Shown here: in pieces, positions 22,814 through 31,976 of the stretch
Numbering within the stretch: the first letter of the stretch is position 1
Layout: each line of letters opens with the position of its first letter
Source: Aggregatibacter aphrophilus ATCC 33389
GTDB lineage: Bacteria; Pseudomonadota; Gammaproteobacteria; Enterobacterales; Pasteurellaceae
Reading direction: 5' to 3'
Length of the DNA: 64,000 nt
Assembly (NCBI RefSeq): GCF_900636915.1
Contig: NZ_LR134327.1
Location: 1,798,001-1,862,000, forward strand
Program-made: the position numbers and the translations under genes
The notes under the pieces: generated by a model
Databases searched by the model: none
What the model was told of the DNA's origin: nothing
Seen by the model: the letters and a program-made list of their open reading frames with translations, nothing else

Positions 22814-23880
22814 TTTACGGACTCCAAAAATTTAATCGCGTGGCGAGGAATCGTAAAGGTGAGTTTATCGCTTAAACTTGGGCATTTCGTCAGTTGCAAA
22901 CGTAATTTTTTCTCTTCATCATTACGTTTAATCACACCTTGCACTTCCGTAATATTGCCCATAAACGCAGTGTTGACAATATCCACGGCGATTTGATTTT
23001 CCACTTCCGTTTGGGCGCTTGGTAACAATTCAATGTCTTCCGGTCGGAAGCAAATATAAATTCGTTCCGATTCCGGCTTTTTCTCAGAAAACACGGTGAA
23101 ATCACCAAAAATAGAACTGACCGCATACAGATTCTCACCGATATTTTTTACATTAGCTTCTGTGACATTCGCGATACCGATAAAATCAGCCACAAAGCGA
23201 TTTTTCGGGTGATGATAAATATCTTGCGGAGAACCGATTTGCTCAATCGCCCCTTTATTTAGCACGATAATTTTATCGGACATGGTTAAGGCTTCCGCCT
23301 GATCGTGAGTCACATAAATACTGGTTAAATTATATTGCTTGGAAAGTTGCTTAATTTCAAAACGCACACTTTCGCGCAATTTAGCGTCTAAATTTGAAAG
23401 TGGCTCATCAAATAAAATTACATCCGGGCGGGTTACCATAGCACGAGCCAATGCAACACGTTGTTGTTGTCCCCCGGAAAGCTCGCTTGGTAATTTTAGT
23501 TTATGAAACTCTAAATCCATTTGTTTCAAGGCAAGGTTTAAACGCTGCTTTTGTTCTTCTATATCGATTGAACGTTGCTTTAAGCCATAACAAATATTGT
23601 GAGAGACATTGAGGTGAGGGAAAAGGGCATAAGATTGGAAGCACATGGCAGTATTACGTTTTTCCGGCGGAACATCATTGACATTTTTTCCGCCGATCAG
23701 AATTTCACCTTCATCCGGCACATGAAAGCCGGCAATGAGTTTCAACAACGAGGTTTTGCCACAGCCGCTTGGCCCCAATAAGGTGACAAACTCGCCTTCT
23801 TCGGCAGTAAAAGTAATATTATTCGCCGCGTAAAAATCACCAAATTTTTTTGTGATATTTTTAATTTCTAACTTTGCCAT
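22810..23880 (-). CDS. ABC importer ATP-binding protein, PotA-like
   Basis: A 356-residue ATPase with Walker [10 protein letters not shown] near residues 36-44, signature LSGGQQQR near 134, Walker [13 protein letters not shown] near 155 and switch His in VTHDQAEA. The C-terminal third is a TOBE-type regulatory domain, as in polyamine, iron and sugar importers. It is the first gene of the operon, with a good AGGAAGGA ribosome site. Confidence 0.9.
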   Translation of the reverse strand: MAKLEIKNITKKFGDFYAANNITFTAEEGEFVTLLGPSGCGKTSLLKLIAGFHVPDEGEILIGGKNVNDVPPEKRNTAMCFQSYALFPHLNVSHNICYGLKQRSIDIEEQKQRLNLALKQMDLEFHKLKLPSELSGGQQQRVALARAMVTRPDVILFDEPLSNLDAKLRESVRFEIKQLSKQYNLTSIYVTHDQAEALTMSDKIIVLNKGAIEQIGSPQDIYHHPKNRFVADFIGIANVTEANVKNIGENLYAVSSIFGDFTVFSEKKPESERIYICFRPEDIELLPSAQTEVENQIAVDIVNTAFMGNITEVQGVIKRNDEEKKLRLQLTKCPSLSDKLTFTIPRHAIKFLESVK

Positions 23881-23977
23881 GTTGACATCCTTCCTGCTTG
23901 GCTTATTTGAATTTATTTATGTATTAAAAACTTACAGGAATGGGGTGTCAATTAAATAGGCAGGAGAATCTTGGAAT

Positions 23978-23993
23978 CGTGATAGGGATCACA
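23978..23993 (-). promoter_or_regulatory. CRP site upstream of the ABC importer operon
   Basis: On the minus strand TGTGA-TCCCTA-TCACG matches the CRP consensus in 9 of 10 half-site bases. A -10-like TATTTA (23958-23953) would put the start about 40 bases from the site centre, suggesting activation under carbon limitation. Confidence 0.6.
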
Positions 23994-24027
23994 TTATAAA
24001 AATGGCGATGTTGAGAAAGGAAAAAAT

Positions 24028-24073
24028 AAAAGAGCGGTCATAAAATCTATCAAATTTTTTGACCGCTCTTTTA
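24028..24073. terminator. Terminator after selD
   Basis: AAAAGAGCGGTCA (24028-24040) and its complement at 24060-24073 form a 13-bp stem built on a one-base variant of the uptake sequence (AGAGCGGT). T-runs on both strands. Confidence 0.7.
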
Positions 24074-24087
24074 TGAGAAAATTAACA

Positions 24088-25170
24088 CTATTTCACCACA
24101 ATAAATTCCGATGTTGCTTGTCTTTCGATTAATTTACCTACCGGAGAAAGCTCCACGCCGGCTTTTTGTGCAACGGTGAACACTTCGTTTTCCGCTTCCG
24201 GTTTGACGGCAATAAGCAAGCCACCGGAAGTTTGTGGGTCGCATAACACGGCTTTTTGTAGATCGGTTATCGCTGCGATTTTGTGTCCGTAGCTGTCGAA
24301 ATTGCGGTTAGTGCCACCCGGAATGCAACCTTGAGCGATATAATCATACACGCCGTCTAAGGTTTTAACATTGGCGAAATCCACTTCGGCATTGAGGTTG
24401 GAACCTTCACAAATTTCGGCTAAATGCCCTAACAAGCCGAAACCGGTGACATCCGTCATCGCAGTGACGCCATCAATGTTTGAAAGCTGGCTTCCGAGTA
24501 AATTCATTTGGCACATCCATTTGGTCGCCAAACCTTTATGTTCTGCTTTTAATTTGCCTTGTTTTTCTGCCGTCGTTAATACGCCGATGCCCAATGGCTT
24601 GGTTAAATACAAGTTACAGCCTGCTTGTGCCGTTGCATTTCGTTTCACTTTTTCCGTGTCAATAATACCGGTGACCGCTAAGCCAAAAATCGGCTCGGGA
24701 GAATCAATGGAATGTCCGCCGGCAAGGGCAATACCCGCTTCCTGACAAGCAAATCGACCGCCTTCGATAATACGTTGCGCCACACCGGCAGGCAATTTGT
24801 TAATCGGGAAGCCAAACACCGCAATCGCCATAATCGGCTTGCCACCCATAGCAAAAATATCGCTCACGGCGTTGGTTGCCGCAATGCGCCCAAAATCAAA
24901 AGGATCGTCCACAATCGGCATGAAAAAGTCTGTGGTACTAATAATCGATGTACCATTGCCTAAATCATAAACTGCCGCGTCATCTTTGGTGTCATTACCC
25001 ACCAACAAATTCGGATCAATAAACGGTGCCATTTCGGTATGCAAAATTTCCTCTAAAACCTTAGGCGATATTTTGCAACCTCAACCTGCACCATGACTAT
25101 ATTGGGTCAGTCGAATGTCATCCGTTACAACGCATTCGTCTTGCACGCCGTGCAAAGCCTGTTCTGTCAT
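24088..25170 (-). CDS. selD: Selenide, water dikinase, a selenoprotein with in-frame UGA
   Basis: Makes selenophosphate from selenide and ATP for selenocysteine and selenouridine synthesis. Conventional reading would start at 25044 and lose the active site. The frame continues upstream through a TGA at 25083-25081 to an ATG at 25170 preceded by GGAG, giving 360 residues beginning MTEQALHG. The TGA is codon 30, inside SHGAG-Sec-GCK, exactly where E. coli SelD has its catalytic Cys17 (with Lys33 matching Lys20). Haemophilus SelD is a known selenoprotein with Sec here. A SECIS-like hairpin follows the UGA. Confidence 0.95.
25040..25077 (-). promoter_or_regulatory. SECIS-like hairpin in selD mRNA
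   Basis: Three bases after the UGA, UGCAAAAU (25077-25070) pairs perfectly with AUUUUGCA (25047-25040). An inner CCUAA stem closes an apical GGUU loop, with the stem irregularity seen in bacterial SECIS elements bound by SelB. Confidence 0.7.
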
Positions 25171-25262
25171 GTTTACTCCATTTTTATCAAAAACGGGGAA
25201 ATTATAGCCTCATTACCCATGAGATTCATTATTTGAAATCAATTTATCACAAGAATAAAAAA

Positions 25263-25282
25263 TGCGGCCAAAATTGACCGCA
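25263..25282 (-). terminator. Terminator after pntB
   Basis: TGCGGCC-AAAATT-GACCGCA is a 7-bp imperfect stem including one uptake sequence, about 30 bases after the pntB stop. Confidence 0.5.
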
Positions 25283-25313
25283 CTTTGTTGTAATTTGTGA
25301 ATTCAAACGCAAA

Positions 25314-26738
25314 TTACAATGCTTTTAAGATGTCATCCACACGTTCTTTGGCGTCACCAAACAGCATTTGGGTGTTTTCTTTGAAGAAGAGCGGATTTTG
25401 CACGCCTGCGTAGCCGGTATTCATTGAGCGTTTGAATACCACCACGTTAGCCGCTTTCCACACTTCTAATACCGGCATGCCGGCGATTGGGCTATTCGGG
25501 TCATCCATAGCGGCCGGGTTCACGGTGTCGTTCGCACCGATAACCAAAACCGTGTCGGTGTCGGCGAAATCGTCGTTGATTTCATCCATTTCTAACACGA
25601 TATCGTAAGGCACTTTCGCTTCCGCCAATAACACGTTCATGTGGCCCGGCAAACGTCCGGCAACTGGATGGATACCGAAACGCACGTTCACGCCACGTTC
25701 ACGTAACTTTTGCGTGATTTCCGCCACCGGATATTGCGCTTGCGCCACCGCCATGCCGTACCCCGGGGTGATGATCACAGAGCTGGAATTTTTCAATAAT
25801 TCCGCCACTTCTTCTGCAGTGGTTTCACGGTGTTCGCCTTGTTCCGTATCAGAAGACACTTGAACGTCATTACCAAAGCCACCAGCAATAACACTGATGA
25901 AAGAGCGGTTCATGGCTTTACACATGATGTAAGACAAGATCGCACCGGAAGAACCGACAAGCGCACCGGTCACGATTAACAAGTCATTGCTAAGCATGAA
26001 GCCTGCCGCCGCAGCCGCCCAACCGGAATATGAGTTCAACATGGAAACCACTACCGGCATGTCCGCACCACCGATAGATGCGACCAAGTGCCAACCGAAA
26101 GCAAGGGCAATTACCGTCATGAGCAATACCGGGAAGATATTGTCCGGATTATTTAAGAACGACACCATTAACAACGCAGAAACCACAAGCGCCGCTAAGT
26201 TTAATTTGTGGCGGTGTGGCAACATTAAGGCTTTAGAATTAATTTTTCCGCTTAATTTACCGAATGCCACTACAGATCCGGTGAATGTCACCGCACCAAT
26301 GAAGATACCAAGGAACACTTCTACGTTATGCACGCTGGCAAGTGCGGCTTGTTCTGCAAGAAATTTCACCTGTTCCGCATCACTTAAACCACCCGGCATG
26401 GTTGGAATGTCGTGCAAGCCGTAGCTGTTATAACCTACCAATACGGCGGCCAAACCTACAAAGCTGTGCAAAATTGCCACCAATTCCGGCATTTCAGTCA
26501 TTTCGACTTTTAATGCACGTTGAATACCGATAGCACCCCCAATCACCATAGCGATAATAATCCACAATGTACCCTCGGATTTCGGTCCGAAAATGGTGGC
26601 GACAAGGGCGATACCCATCCCGATAATACCGTACCAACAACCCGCTTTTGCAGTTTCATGTTTAGAAAGACCGGCTAAGCTCATAATAAAGAGCAACGCT
26701 GCCACAATATATGCAGCTTGTACAAAACCTTCTGACAT
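25314..26738 (-). CDS. pntB: NAD(P) transhydrogenase subunit beta
   Basis: With PntA it couples proton entry to reduction of NADP by NADH in the inner membrane. The 474-residue product from the ATG at 26738 (GGAGAAAACG upstream) starts [14 protein letters not shown], the family start; an upstream in-frame codon at 26798 would overlap pntA. It has about eight membrane helices, then the NADP-binding domain III with [10 protein letters not shown] near 310 and ANDTVNPAA near 410. It is ten bases downstream of pntA. Confidence 0.95.
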   Translation of the reverse strand: MSEGFVQAAYIVAALLFIMSLAGLSKHETAKAGCWYGIIGMGIALVATIFGPKSEGTLWIIIAMVIGGAIGIQRALKVEMTEMPELVAILHSFVGLAAVLVGYNSYGLHDIPTMPGGLSDAEQVKFLAEQAALASVHNVEVFLGIFIGAVTFTGSVVAFGKLSGKINSKALMLPHRHKLNLAALVVSALLMVSFLNNPDNIFPVLLMTVIALAFGWHLVASIGGADMPVVVSMLNSYSGWAAAAAGFMLSNDLLIVTGALVGSSGAILSYIMCKAMNRSFISVIAGGFGNDVQVSSDTEQGEHRETTAEEVAELLKNSSSVIITPGYGMAVAQAQYPVAEITQKLRERGVNVRFGIHPVAGRLPGHMNVLLAEAKVPYDIVLEMDEINDDFADTDTVLVIGANDTVNPAAMDDPNSPIAGMPVLEVWKAANVVVFKRSMNTGYAGVQNPLFFKENTQMLFGDAKERVDDILKAL

Positions 26739-26748
26739 CGTTTTCTCC

Positions 26749-28281
26749 TTAGCCTTTTCTAAACATAGAAAGCATACGTTGGGTGACACGGAAGCCACCG
26801 AAAATGTTGATACTTGCCACTAAAATGGCAATGAATGCCAACACGCTGATAAAAACCTTACCTTGTGAAATTTGCAATAATGCGCCCACGATGATAATCC
26901 CCGAGATCGCATTAGTTACCGCCATAAGTGGTGTGTGCAACGCGTGGCTGACGTTCCAAACTACGTAGTAACCCACCACACAAGCCAAGACGAATACGGT
27001 TAAGTGAGAAAGGAAAGCTGCCGGTGCAATAGATGTAAGCCACAAGAACAGGATACCAACCGCAGCCATGATGCCGTATTTCTTACGTGGATCTGTCGGT
27101 TTTTTATCTTCTTTTTTGACCGCACTTGCCGCTTTGGTTTGTTGCGGTTGGGCAGAAACCTGGATTGGCGGTGCCGGCCACGTGATTTCACCTTCACGAA
27201 TCACGGTTACGCCGCGTAATACCACGTCTTCGAAATTGATGTCGATTTGACCATCTTTATTTTTACAAAGTAATTTCAATAAGTTGACAAGGTTGGTACC
27301 GTAAAGTTGGGAAGATTGCGTTGGTAAGCGGCTTGGTAAGTCGGTGTAACCAATGATTTTGACTTGATTGTCAGTGACCACCACTTCGCCTGCTTTGCTG
27401 AGTTCACAGTTACCGCCGGTCGCTGCCGCTAAATCGACAATTACACTACCCGGTTTCATGGATGCCACCATTTCTTTGGTAATCAAACGTGGCGCCGGTT
27501 TACCCGGAATTAACGCAGTAGTGATGATAATATCCACTTCTTTCGCTTGTTCGGCATAAAGAGCGAGAGCACGACGGTTGAACTCCTCGGACATCACTTT
27601 CGCATAACCGTCACCGCTACCGCCTTCTTCTTTGAAATCGATTTCAAGGAAGCTGGCGCCCATACTTTCTACTTGTTCTTTTACTTCCGGACGGGAGTCA
27701 AAGGCTCGTACAATGGCGCCAAGGCTGTTTGCCGCACCAATCGCCGCAAGACCTGCTACACCGGCACCAATCACCAATACTTTCGCCGGCGGCACTTTAC
27801 CTGCCGCGGTAATTTGTCCGGTGAAGAAACTACCGAACTCATGCGCGGCTTCCACCACCGCACGATAACCAGCAATATTCGCCATAGAACTTAATGCATC
27901 TAAGGCTTGTGCACGAGAAATACGTGGCACGGCATCCATCGCCAGCACATTGATTTTCTTGGCTGATAATTTTTCCATTAATTGCGGATTTTGGGCCGGC
28001 CAAATAAAGCTGACCAAGGTTGCGCCTTCTTTAATTAAAGCGATTTCATCATCAGTCGGTGCGTTGACTTTAAAAATAATGTCCGCCTGCCAAACTTGTG
28101 TCGCATCGCCGATTTTCGCACCGACAGCCGCAAAGGCCTGATCTTCAAAACTGGCTTTGAAACCCGCATCATGTTCAACAATCACCTCAAAGCCAAGCTT
28201 CAAAATTTGCTGAACCGTCTTCGGTGTTGCCGCCACGCGACTTTCATTATCCAGTAGTTCTCTAGGTACACCAATTAACAT
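26749..28281 (-). CDS. pntA: NAD(P) transhydrogenase subunit alpha
   Basis: NAD(H)-binding subunit of the proton-pumping transhydrogenase. It has 510 residues, the E. coli length. Domain I shows [20 protein letters not shown] at the N-terminus and the Rossmann loop [22 protein letters not shown] near 170-190. A charged linker near residues 375-400 leads to four C-terminal membrane helices. The gene has an uptake sequence at its linker. It is transcribed with pntB. Confidence 0.96.
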   Translation of the reverse strand: MLIGVPRELLDNESRVAATPKTVQQILKLGFEVIVEHDAGFKASFEDQAFAAVGAKIGDATQVWQADIIFKVNAPTDDEIALIKEGATLVSFIWPAQNPQLMEKLSAKKINVLAMDAVPRISRAQALDALSSMANIAGYRAVVEAAHEFGSFFTGQITAAGKVPPAKVLVIGAGVAGLAAIGAANSLGAIVRAFDSRPEVKEQVESMGASFLEIDFKEEGGSGDGYAKVMSEEFNRRALALYAEQAKEVDIIITTALIPGKPAPRLITKEMVASMKPGSVIVDLAAATGGNCELSKAGEVVVTDNQVKIIGYTDLPSRLPTQSSQLYGTNLVNLLKLLCKNKDGQIDINFEDVVLRGVTVIREGEITWPAPPIQVSAQPQQTKAASAVKKEDKKPTDPRKKYGIMAAVGILFLWLTSIAPAAFLSHLTVFVLACVVGYYVVWNVSHALHTPLMAVTNAISGIIIVGALLQISQGKVFISVLAFIAILVASINIFGGFRVTQRMLSMFRKG

Positions 28282-28660
28282 AATGATTCCCTTTGATTGA
28301 TTAAAACTTAGGTAAAAATTTACCCGCCCGAAATGACGCCTTTAAGCTGTCAAATTAGTCGTCACTCTACCATTGTTCCCTTAAAAATTGAAAAAATTTT
28401 TCGGCTTTTTATTTGATATGTGATCCCTATTGAAATTTGCGATAGCACATAAAACATAAAATATTAGAAATTCATCGCCCACTTTGCTATCTTGACGCGC
28501 GAATCTTTTACCGCCGTTTCATATTCGGCCGGTTAAAAAACACTGAAAAATGATGCGTCATCACTTCAGCGATGACTTTCCCTGCGGGACAGTTGGCATA
28601 GTCGACGTTTAAAATCCTTCGGATTTTGTCAACCGCACTTTGATGTATAAGGGCAATACA
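28282..28660. other. Divergent intergenic region between pntA and sfsA
   Basis: It should hold promoters for both genes. TGTGATCCCTAT at 28419-28430 repeats 12 bases of the CRP site upstream of the ABC operon, but only its left half fits. AAAATCC-TTC-GGATTTT (28611-28627) is a short hairpin, followed by an uptake sequence just before sfsA. No gene seen. Confidence 0.4.
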
Positions 28661-29383
28661 ATGCAATTACCTCCTCTACAATCGGCTACCTTAATCCGTC
28701 GTTACAAACGCTTTTTAGCTGATGTGCAACTGCCTAACGGCGACATCACCACGCTACACTGTGCCAACACAGGCGCCATGATCGGCTGTGGTGCAGAAGA
28801 CGACACGGTTTGGTATTCCACCTCCGACAGCACTACGCGTAAATATCCAAGCTCCTGGGAATTGACTCAATTAAAAAACGGCAACTTGGTTTGCATTAAC
28901 ACGCATCGCTCTAATCAGCTTACCTTCGACGCCTTACAGAAAAAACAAATCCTTGAACTTGCCATGTATGACGAGATTTATCCGGAAGTGAAATATGGAG
29001 AAGAAAACAGCCGCATTGATTTCCTTTTAAAAGGCAAAGAGCTGCCAGATTGCTATGTGGAAGTAAAATCCATCACTTATGTAGATAACGACAAAAAGCT
29101 CGGTATGTTTCCCGATGCCGTCACCACTCGCGGTCAAAAACACTTGCGCGAACTCATCGCCATGAAAAAAGCCGGTCATCGCGCTGTCATTTTCTTTTGC
29201 GGCTTACACGATGGCTTTGACCACTTCCAAATCGCCAAGCATATTGACCCAAAATATAACGAACTCTTTCTCCACGCGCTAAACGAAGGGGTTGACGCTT
29301 ACGCCTACGCTGCCGAATTTGAAAAAATAGATAAAATTCCGACTGCACTTAACCTGACGAAGGTCGTACCATTGTATAAATAG
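28661..29383 (+). CDS. sfsA: SfsA family DNA/RNA nuclease-like protein
   Basis: A 240-residue SfsA homologue, with the N-terminal OB-like part ([14 protein letters not shown]) and the restriction-endonuclease-like core: RIDFLL near 118-123 and CYVEVKSIT near 131-139 supply the D...ExK triad. The E. coli protein was named for effects on sugar fermentation; its cellular role remains poorly defined. The start at 28661 has AAGGGCA upstream and matches the family N-terminus; the in-frame codons at 28640 do not. In enterics sfsA neighbours dksA, but here they are separated. Confidence 0.93.
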   Translation: MQLPPLQSATLIRRYKRFLADVQLPNGDITTLHCANTGAMIGCGAEDDTVWYSTSDSTTRKYPSSWELTQLKNGNLVCINTHRSNQLTFDALQKKQILELAMYDEIYPEVKYGEENSRIDFLLKGKELPDCYVEVKSITYVDNDKKLGMFPDAVTTRGQKHLRELIAMKKAGHRAVIFFCGLHDGFDHFQIAKHIDPKYNELFLHALNEGVDAYAYAAEFEKIDKIPTALNLTKVVPLYK

Positions 29384-29486
29384 CGGCTAACTTCATTGTA
29401 TTTATATGTATAAATAAACATTGATGGATAGCAATTCTGCAAAAAATGAATTTTATTTATTTGAGAATAATTTTTATTAAAAGGTG
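29384..29486. other. Spacer between sfsA and the small-RNA promoter
   Basis: AT-rich and without a recognisable gene. It may contain the sfsA 3' end, but no strong hairpin is visible. Confidence 0.4.
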
Positions 29487-29515
29487 TTGACATCAAATTT
29501 GAGAACCATTATCAT
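29487..29515 (+). promoter_or_regulatory. Sigma-70 promoter overlapped by a Fur box
   Basis: TTGACA (29487-29492), a 17-base spacer and TATCAT (29510-29515) form a near-consensus promoter. TGAGAAC-C-ATTATCA at 29500-29514 matches the 7-1-7 Fur consensus TGATAAT-N-ATTATCA in 12 of 14 half-site bases and covers the spacer and -10. Confidence 0.8.
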
Positions 29516-29521
29516 TTTCAA

Positions 29522-29590
29522 TACTAAAAACTATAGATAATCACTCCAACATTTTACGCCTCCTCCCCCACAAAGAGGCGTTTTTTTTTT
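29522..29590 (+). ncRNA. Candidate Fur-repressed small RNA
   Basis: Between the Fur-box promoter and a Rho-independent terminator lies a transcript of about 70 bases that holds no credible open frame. The terminator is CGCCTC (29557-29562), a C-rich loop, GAGGCG (29575-29580) and ten T residues. The long U tail suits Hfq, and the loop CUCCCCCAC is complementary to GGAGG-type ribosome sites, which suggests translational repression of target mRNAs. By arrangement this resembles iron-responsive sRNAs such as RyhB, and HrrF of Haemophilus, but I see no sequence match to RyhB. The exact start is an estimate. tyrS has its own promoter downstream. Confidence 0.75.
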
Positions 29591-29621
29591 GCCTGAAATT
29601 TGCTACTCCCCTTAAAAATAA

Positions 29622-29649
29622 TTCAAATTTATCGAATAACCTCTATAAT
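29622..29649 (+). promoter_or_regulatory. tyrS promoter
   Basis: TATAAT at 29644-29649 with TTCAAA 16 bases upstream, about 40 bases before the tyrS start and downstream of the small-RNA terminator. Confidence 0.6.
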
Positions 29650-29688
29650 GTAGCCTTTACTACAGATTGAATAACATTAGGAAAATAC

Positions 29689-30876
29689 ATGACTGATATG
29701 AATACTGTTCTCGCGGAACTAAAGCGCGGTGTAGATGAAATTCTTTCCGAGCAGGATTTAATTGAAAAACTTAAAGAAAATCGTCCATTACGCGTGAAAC
29801 TCGGCGCCGACCCTACCGCACCGGATATTCATTTAGGTCATACTGTTGTATTAAACAAATTACGTCAGTTCCAACAATTCGGTCATGAAGTGATTTTCTT
29901 AATCGGTGACTTCACCGGCATGGTCGGCGATCCGTCCGGTAAAAACACCACCCGTCCACCACTCAGTCGCGAAGACGTGTTACGCAACGCGGAAACCTAT
30001 AAACAACAAATTTACAAAATTCTGGATCCGCAAAAAACCCGTATCGAATTCAACTCCGACTGGTTGGGTAAATTAGGTACGGAAGGCATGATTCGTTTAG
30101 CGAGCAACTACACTGTTGCCCGTATGTTAGAACGTGATGATTTCAAAAAACGTTTCTCTAACAACCAACCGATTGCCATTCATGAATTTATTTACCCGCT
30201 CTTGCAAGGCTACGATTCCGTTGCTTTGGAAGCCGATGTTGAGTTAGGCGGCACCGACCAAAAATTCAATTTATTGGTGGGGCGTGAATTACAAAAATCT
30301 GCCGGTCAAAAACCGCAAGTAGCCATTACTCTACCGTTATTGGTGGGCTTAGATGGCGAGAAAAAAATGTCTAAATCCCTTGGCAACTATATCGCTGTTA
30401 CCGAAGCACCGGGCGAGATGTTCGGCAAAATCATGTCCATCTCCGATGACTTAATGTGGGACTGGTACAACTTACTTTCTTTCCGTCCATTAACTGAAAT
30501 CGCCCAATTGAGAGAAGATGTGGTGAACGGCAAAAACCCACGTGATGTGAAGATTTTATTAGCCAAAGAAATCATCGCACGTTTCCATGATGAAGCGGCT
30601 GCCGATGCTGCCGAACAAGAATTTATCAACCGCTTCCAAAAAGGGGCTATGCCGGACGAGATGCCGGAATTTACTTTTGAAGGCGAAATCGGGCTTGCCA
30701 ACTTATTAAAAGAAGCCGGTTTGGTTGCTTCCACTTCAGAGGCTAACCGCATGGTGCAGCAAGGCGGCGTGAAAATTGACGGCGAAAAAGTCGAAGACGC
30801 CAAACTCGTTATCACCGCCTCCACGGCGGTTTACCAAGTAGGTAAACGCAAGTTCGCCAAGGTAACGGTGAAATAA
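29689..30876 (+). CDS. tyrS: Tyrosyl-tRNA synthetase
   Basis: Charges tRNA-Tyr in the cytoplasm. The 395-residue protein has the class I HIGH-type element [11 protein letters not shown] near residues 45-55 and [11 protein letters not shown] near 225-235. A C-terminal S4 RNA-binding domain ([27 protein letters not shown]) ends the chain. The first ATG has AGGAAAATAC upstream; a second ATG three codons on could also serve. Confidence 0.96.
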   Translation: MTDMNTVLAELKRGVDEILSEQDLIEKLKENRPLRVKLGADPTAPDIHLGHTVVLNKLRQFQQFGHEVIFLIGDFTGMVGDPSGKNTTRPPLSREDVLRNAETYKQQIYKILDPQKTRIEFNSDWLGKLGTEGMIRLASNYTVARMLERDDFKKRFSNNQPIAIHEFIYPLLQGYDSVALEADVELGGTDQKFNLLVGRELQKSAGQKPQVAITLPLLVGLDGEKKMSKSLGNYIAVTEAPGEMFGKIMSISDDLMWDWYNLLSFRPLTEIAQLREDVVNGKNPRDVKILLAKEIIARFHDEAAADAAEQEFINRFQKGAMPDEMPEFTFEGEIGLANLLKEAGLVASTSEANRMVQQGGVKIDGEKVEDAKLVITASTAVYQVGKRKFAKVTVK

Positions 30877-30892
30877 AGCAGCACAAAAATCG

Positions 30893-30921
30893 ACCGCACT
30901 TATGGTTTCATAAAGTGCGGT
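30893..30921. terminator. Inverted uptake-sequence pair between tyrS and scrK
   Basis: ACCGCACTTATG (30893-30904) and CATAAAGTGCGGT (30909-30921) form a stem of about 12 bp with a 4-base loop, then a T-rich tract. Confidence 0.75.
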
Positions 30922-30976
30922 TATTTTTAGATGCGTTTTATAAGCATATTTTTATCGTTAAGATCAGGAGCAAAAT

Positions 30977-31903
30977 ATGAATCAAAAAATCTGGGTACTG
31001 GGTGATGCCGTGGTGGATCTAATTCCGGACGGAGAAAATCATTATTTGCGTTGTGCGGGCGGTGCGCCGGCAAATGTGGCGGTAGGTATTGCCCGTTTAG
31101 GCGGTGAAAGTGCGTTTATTGGTCGTGTAGGCAAAGATCCGTTGGGCGAATTTATGCAGCAAACCCTACAACAGGAAAATGTGCAAACGAACCATATGAT
31201 TCTCGATCCACAGCAACGCACTTCTACCGTCGTGGTCGGTTTAGACAACGGCGAACGAAGCTTTACCTTTATGGTCAACCCAAGTGCGGATCAGTTTTTG
31301 CAGGTAGCCGATTTACCGAATTTCCAAGCTAACGAATGGTTGCATTGCTGTTCCATTGCATTAATCAATAACCCTTCCCGCAAAACGACTTTTGAAGCGA
31401 TTCGTCGTATTAAAGCCGTCGGCGGATTTTTCTCTTTTGATCCCAATTTACGTGAATCTCTGTGGCCAAGTTTTGAAGACATGAAAGAAACGGTGATGCA
31501 GGCGGTGGCATTGGCAGACGTATTGAAATTTTCGGAAGAAGAATTGACGCTACTCACGGATACGCAAACCTTAACTGAAGCATTTGAAAAAATCACCGCA
31601 CTTTATCCAGAAAAATTGATTATTGTGACCTTGGGCAAACACGGTGCGCTCTATCATTTAGCCGGTAAAAAAGATGTCATTACCGGCAAAGCCTTACAAC
31701 CGGTTGATACCACAGGTGCAGGCGATGCCTTCGTAGGCGGTCTCCTTTCCGGTCTTTCACAACATTCAAATTGGAAAGAAATATCTGTGCTTGAGCAAAT
31801 TATCCGCCAAGCCAATGCCAGCGGTGCCTTGGCGACAACGGCAAAAGGGGCAATGTCTGCCCTGCCGAATAAAGCACAGTTAGCAGAATTTTTGGTAAAC
31901 TAA
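30977..31903 (+). CDS. scrK: Fructokinase, PfkB family
   Basis: Phosphorylates fructose released by sucrose cleavage. The 308-residue ribokinase-fold protein has the N-terminal signature GGAPANVAVGIARLGG near residues 28-43 and the C-terminal PfkB signature DTTGAGDAFVGG near 243-254, in which the aspartate is the catalytic base. AGGAGC precedes the ATG. Its position before scrB supports fructose rather than ribose as substrate. Confidence 0.9.
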   Translation: MNQKIWVLGDAVVDLIPDGENHYLRCAGGAPANVAVGIARLGGESAFIGRVGKDPLGEFMQQTLQQENVQTNHMILDPQQRTSTVVVGLDNGERSFTFMVNPSADQFLQVADLPNFQANEWLHCCSIALINNPSRKTTFEAIRRIKAVGGFFSFDPNLRESLWPSFEDMKETVMQAVALADVLKFSEEELTLLTDTQTLTEAFEKITALYPEKLIIVTLGKHGALYHLAGKKDVITGKALQPVDTTGAGDAFVGGLLSGLSQHSNWKEISVLEQIIRQANASGALATTAKGAMSALPNKAQLAEFLVN

Positions 31904-31924
31904 TCCCATTGATTCAATTTGATA

Positions 31925-31946
31925 GCGCGCGTCTCCTGACGCGTGC
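31925..31946. repeat. Third copy of the small palindromic repeat
   Basis: A 22-bp palindrome beginning GCGCGCG with the centre TCTCCTGA belongs to the same family as the two copies upstream of uvrC. It lies in the 73-base gap between scrK and scrB. Confidence 0.65.
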
Positions 31947-31976
31947 TCACTGCCCAAACACAGAGGGAGAAACCTT

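Noticed and set aside
24088..25044. SelD as a shorter protein beginning at 25044
   Set aside because: It would lack the catalytic residue and the lysine; the upstream frame is conserved across one UGA.
27000..27900. Several long plus-strand frames opposite pntA
   Set aside because: They mirror the GC-skewed codons of the strongly conserved pntA and show no independent features.
29522..29590. The RNA as the 5' leader or attenuator of tyrS
   Set aside because: The terminator has ten T residues, there is no alternative antiterminator or T-box element, and tyrS has its own TATAAT downstream.
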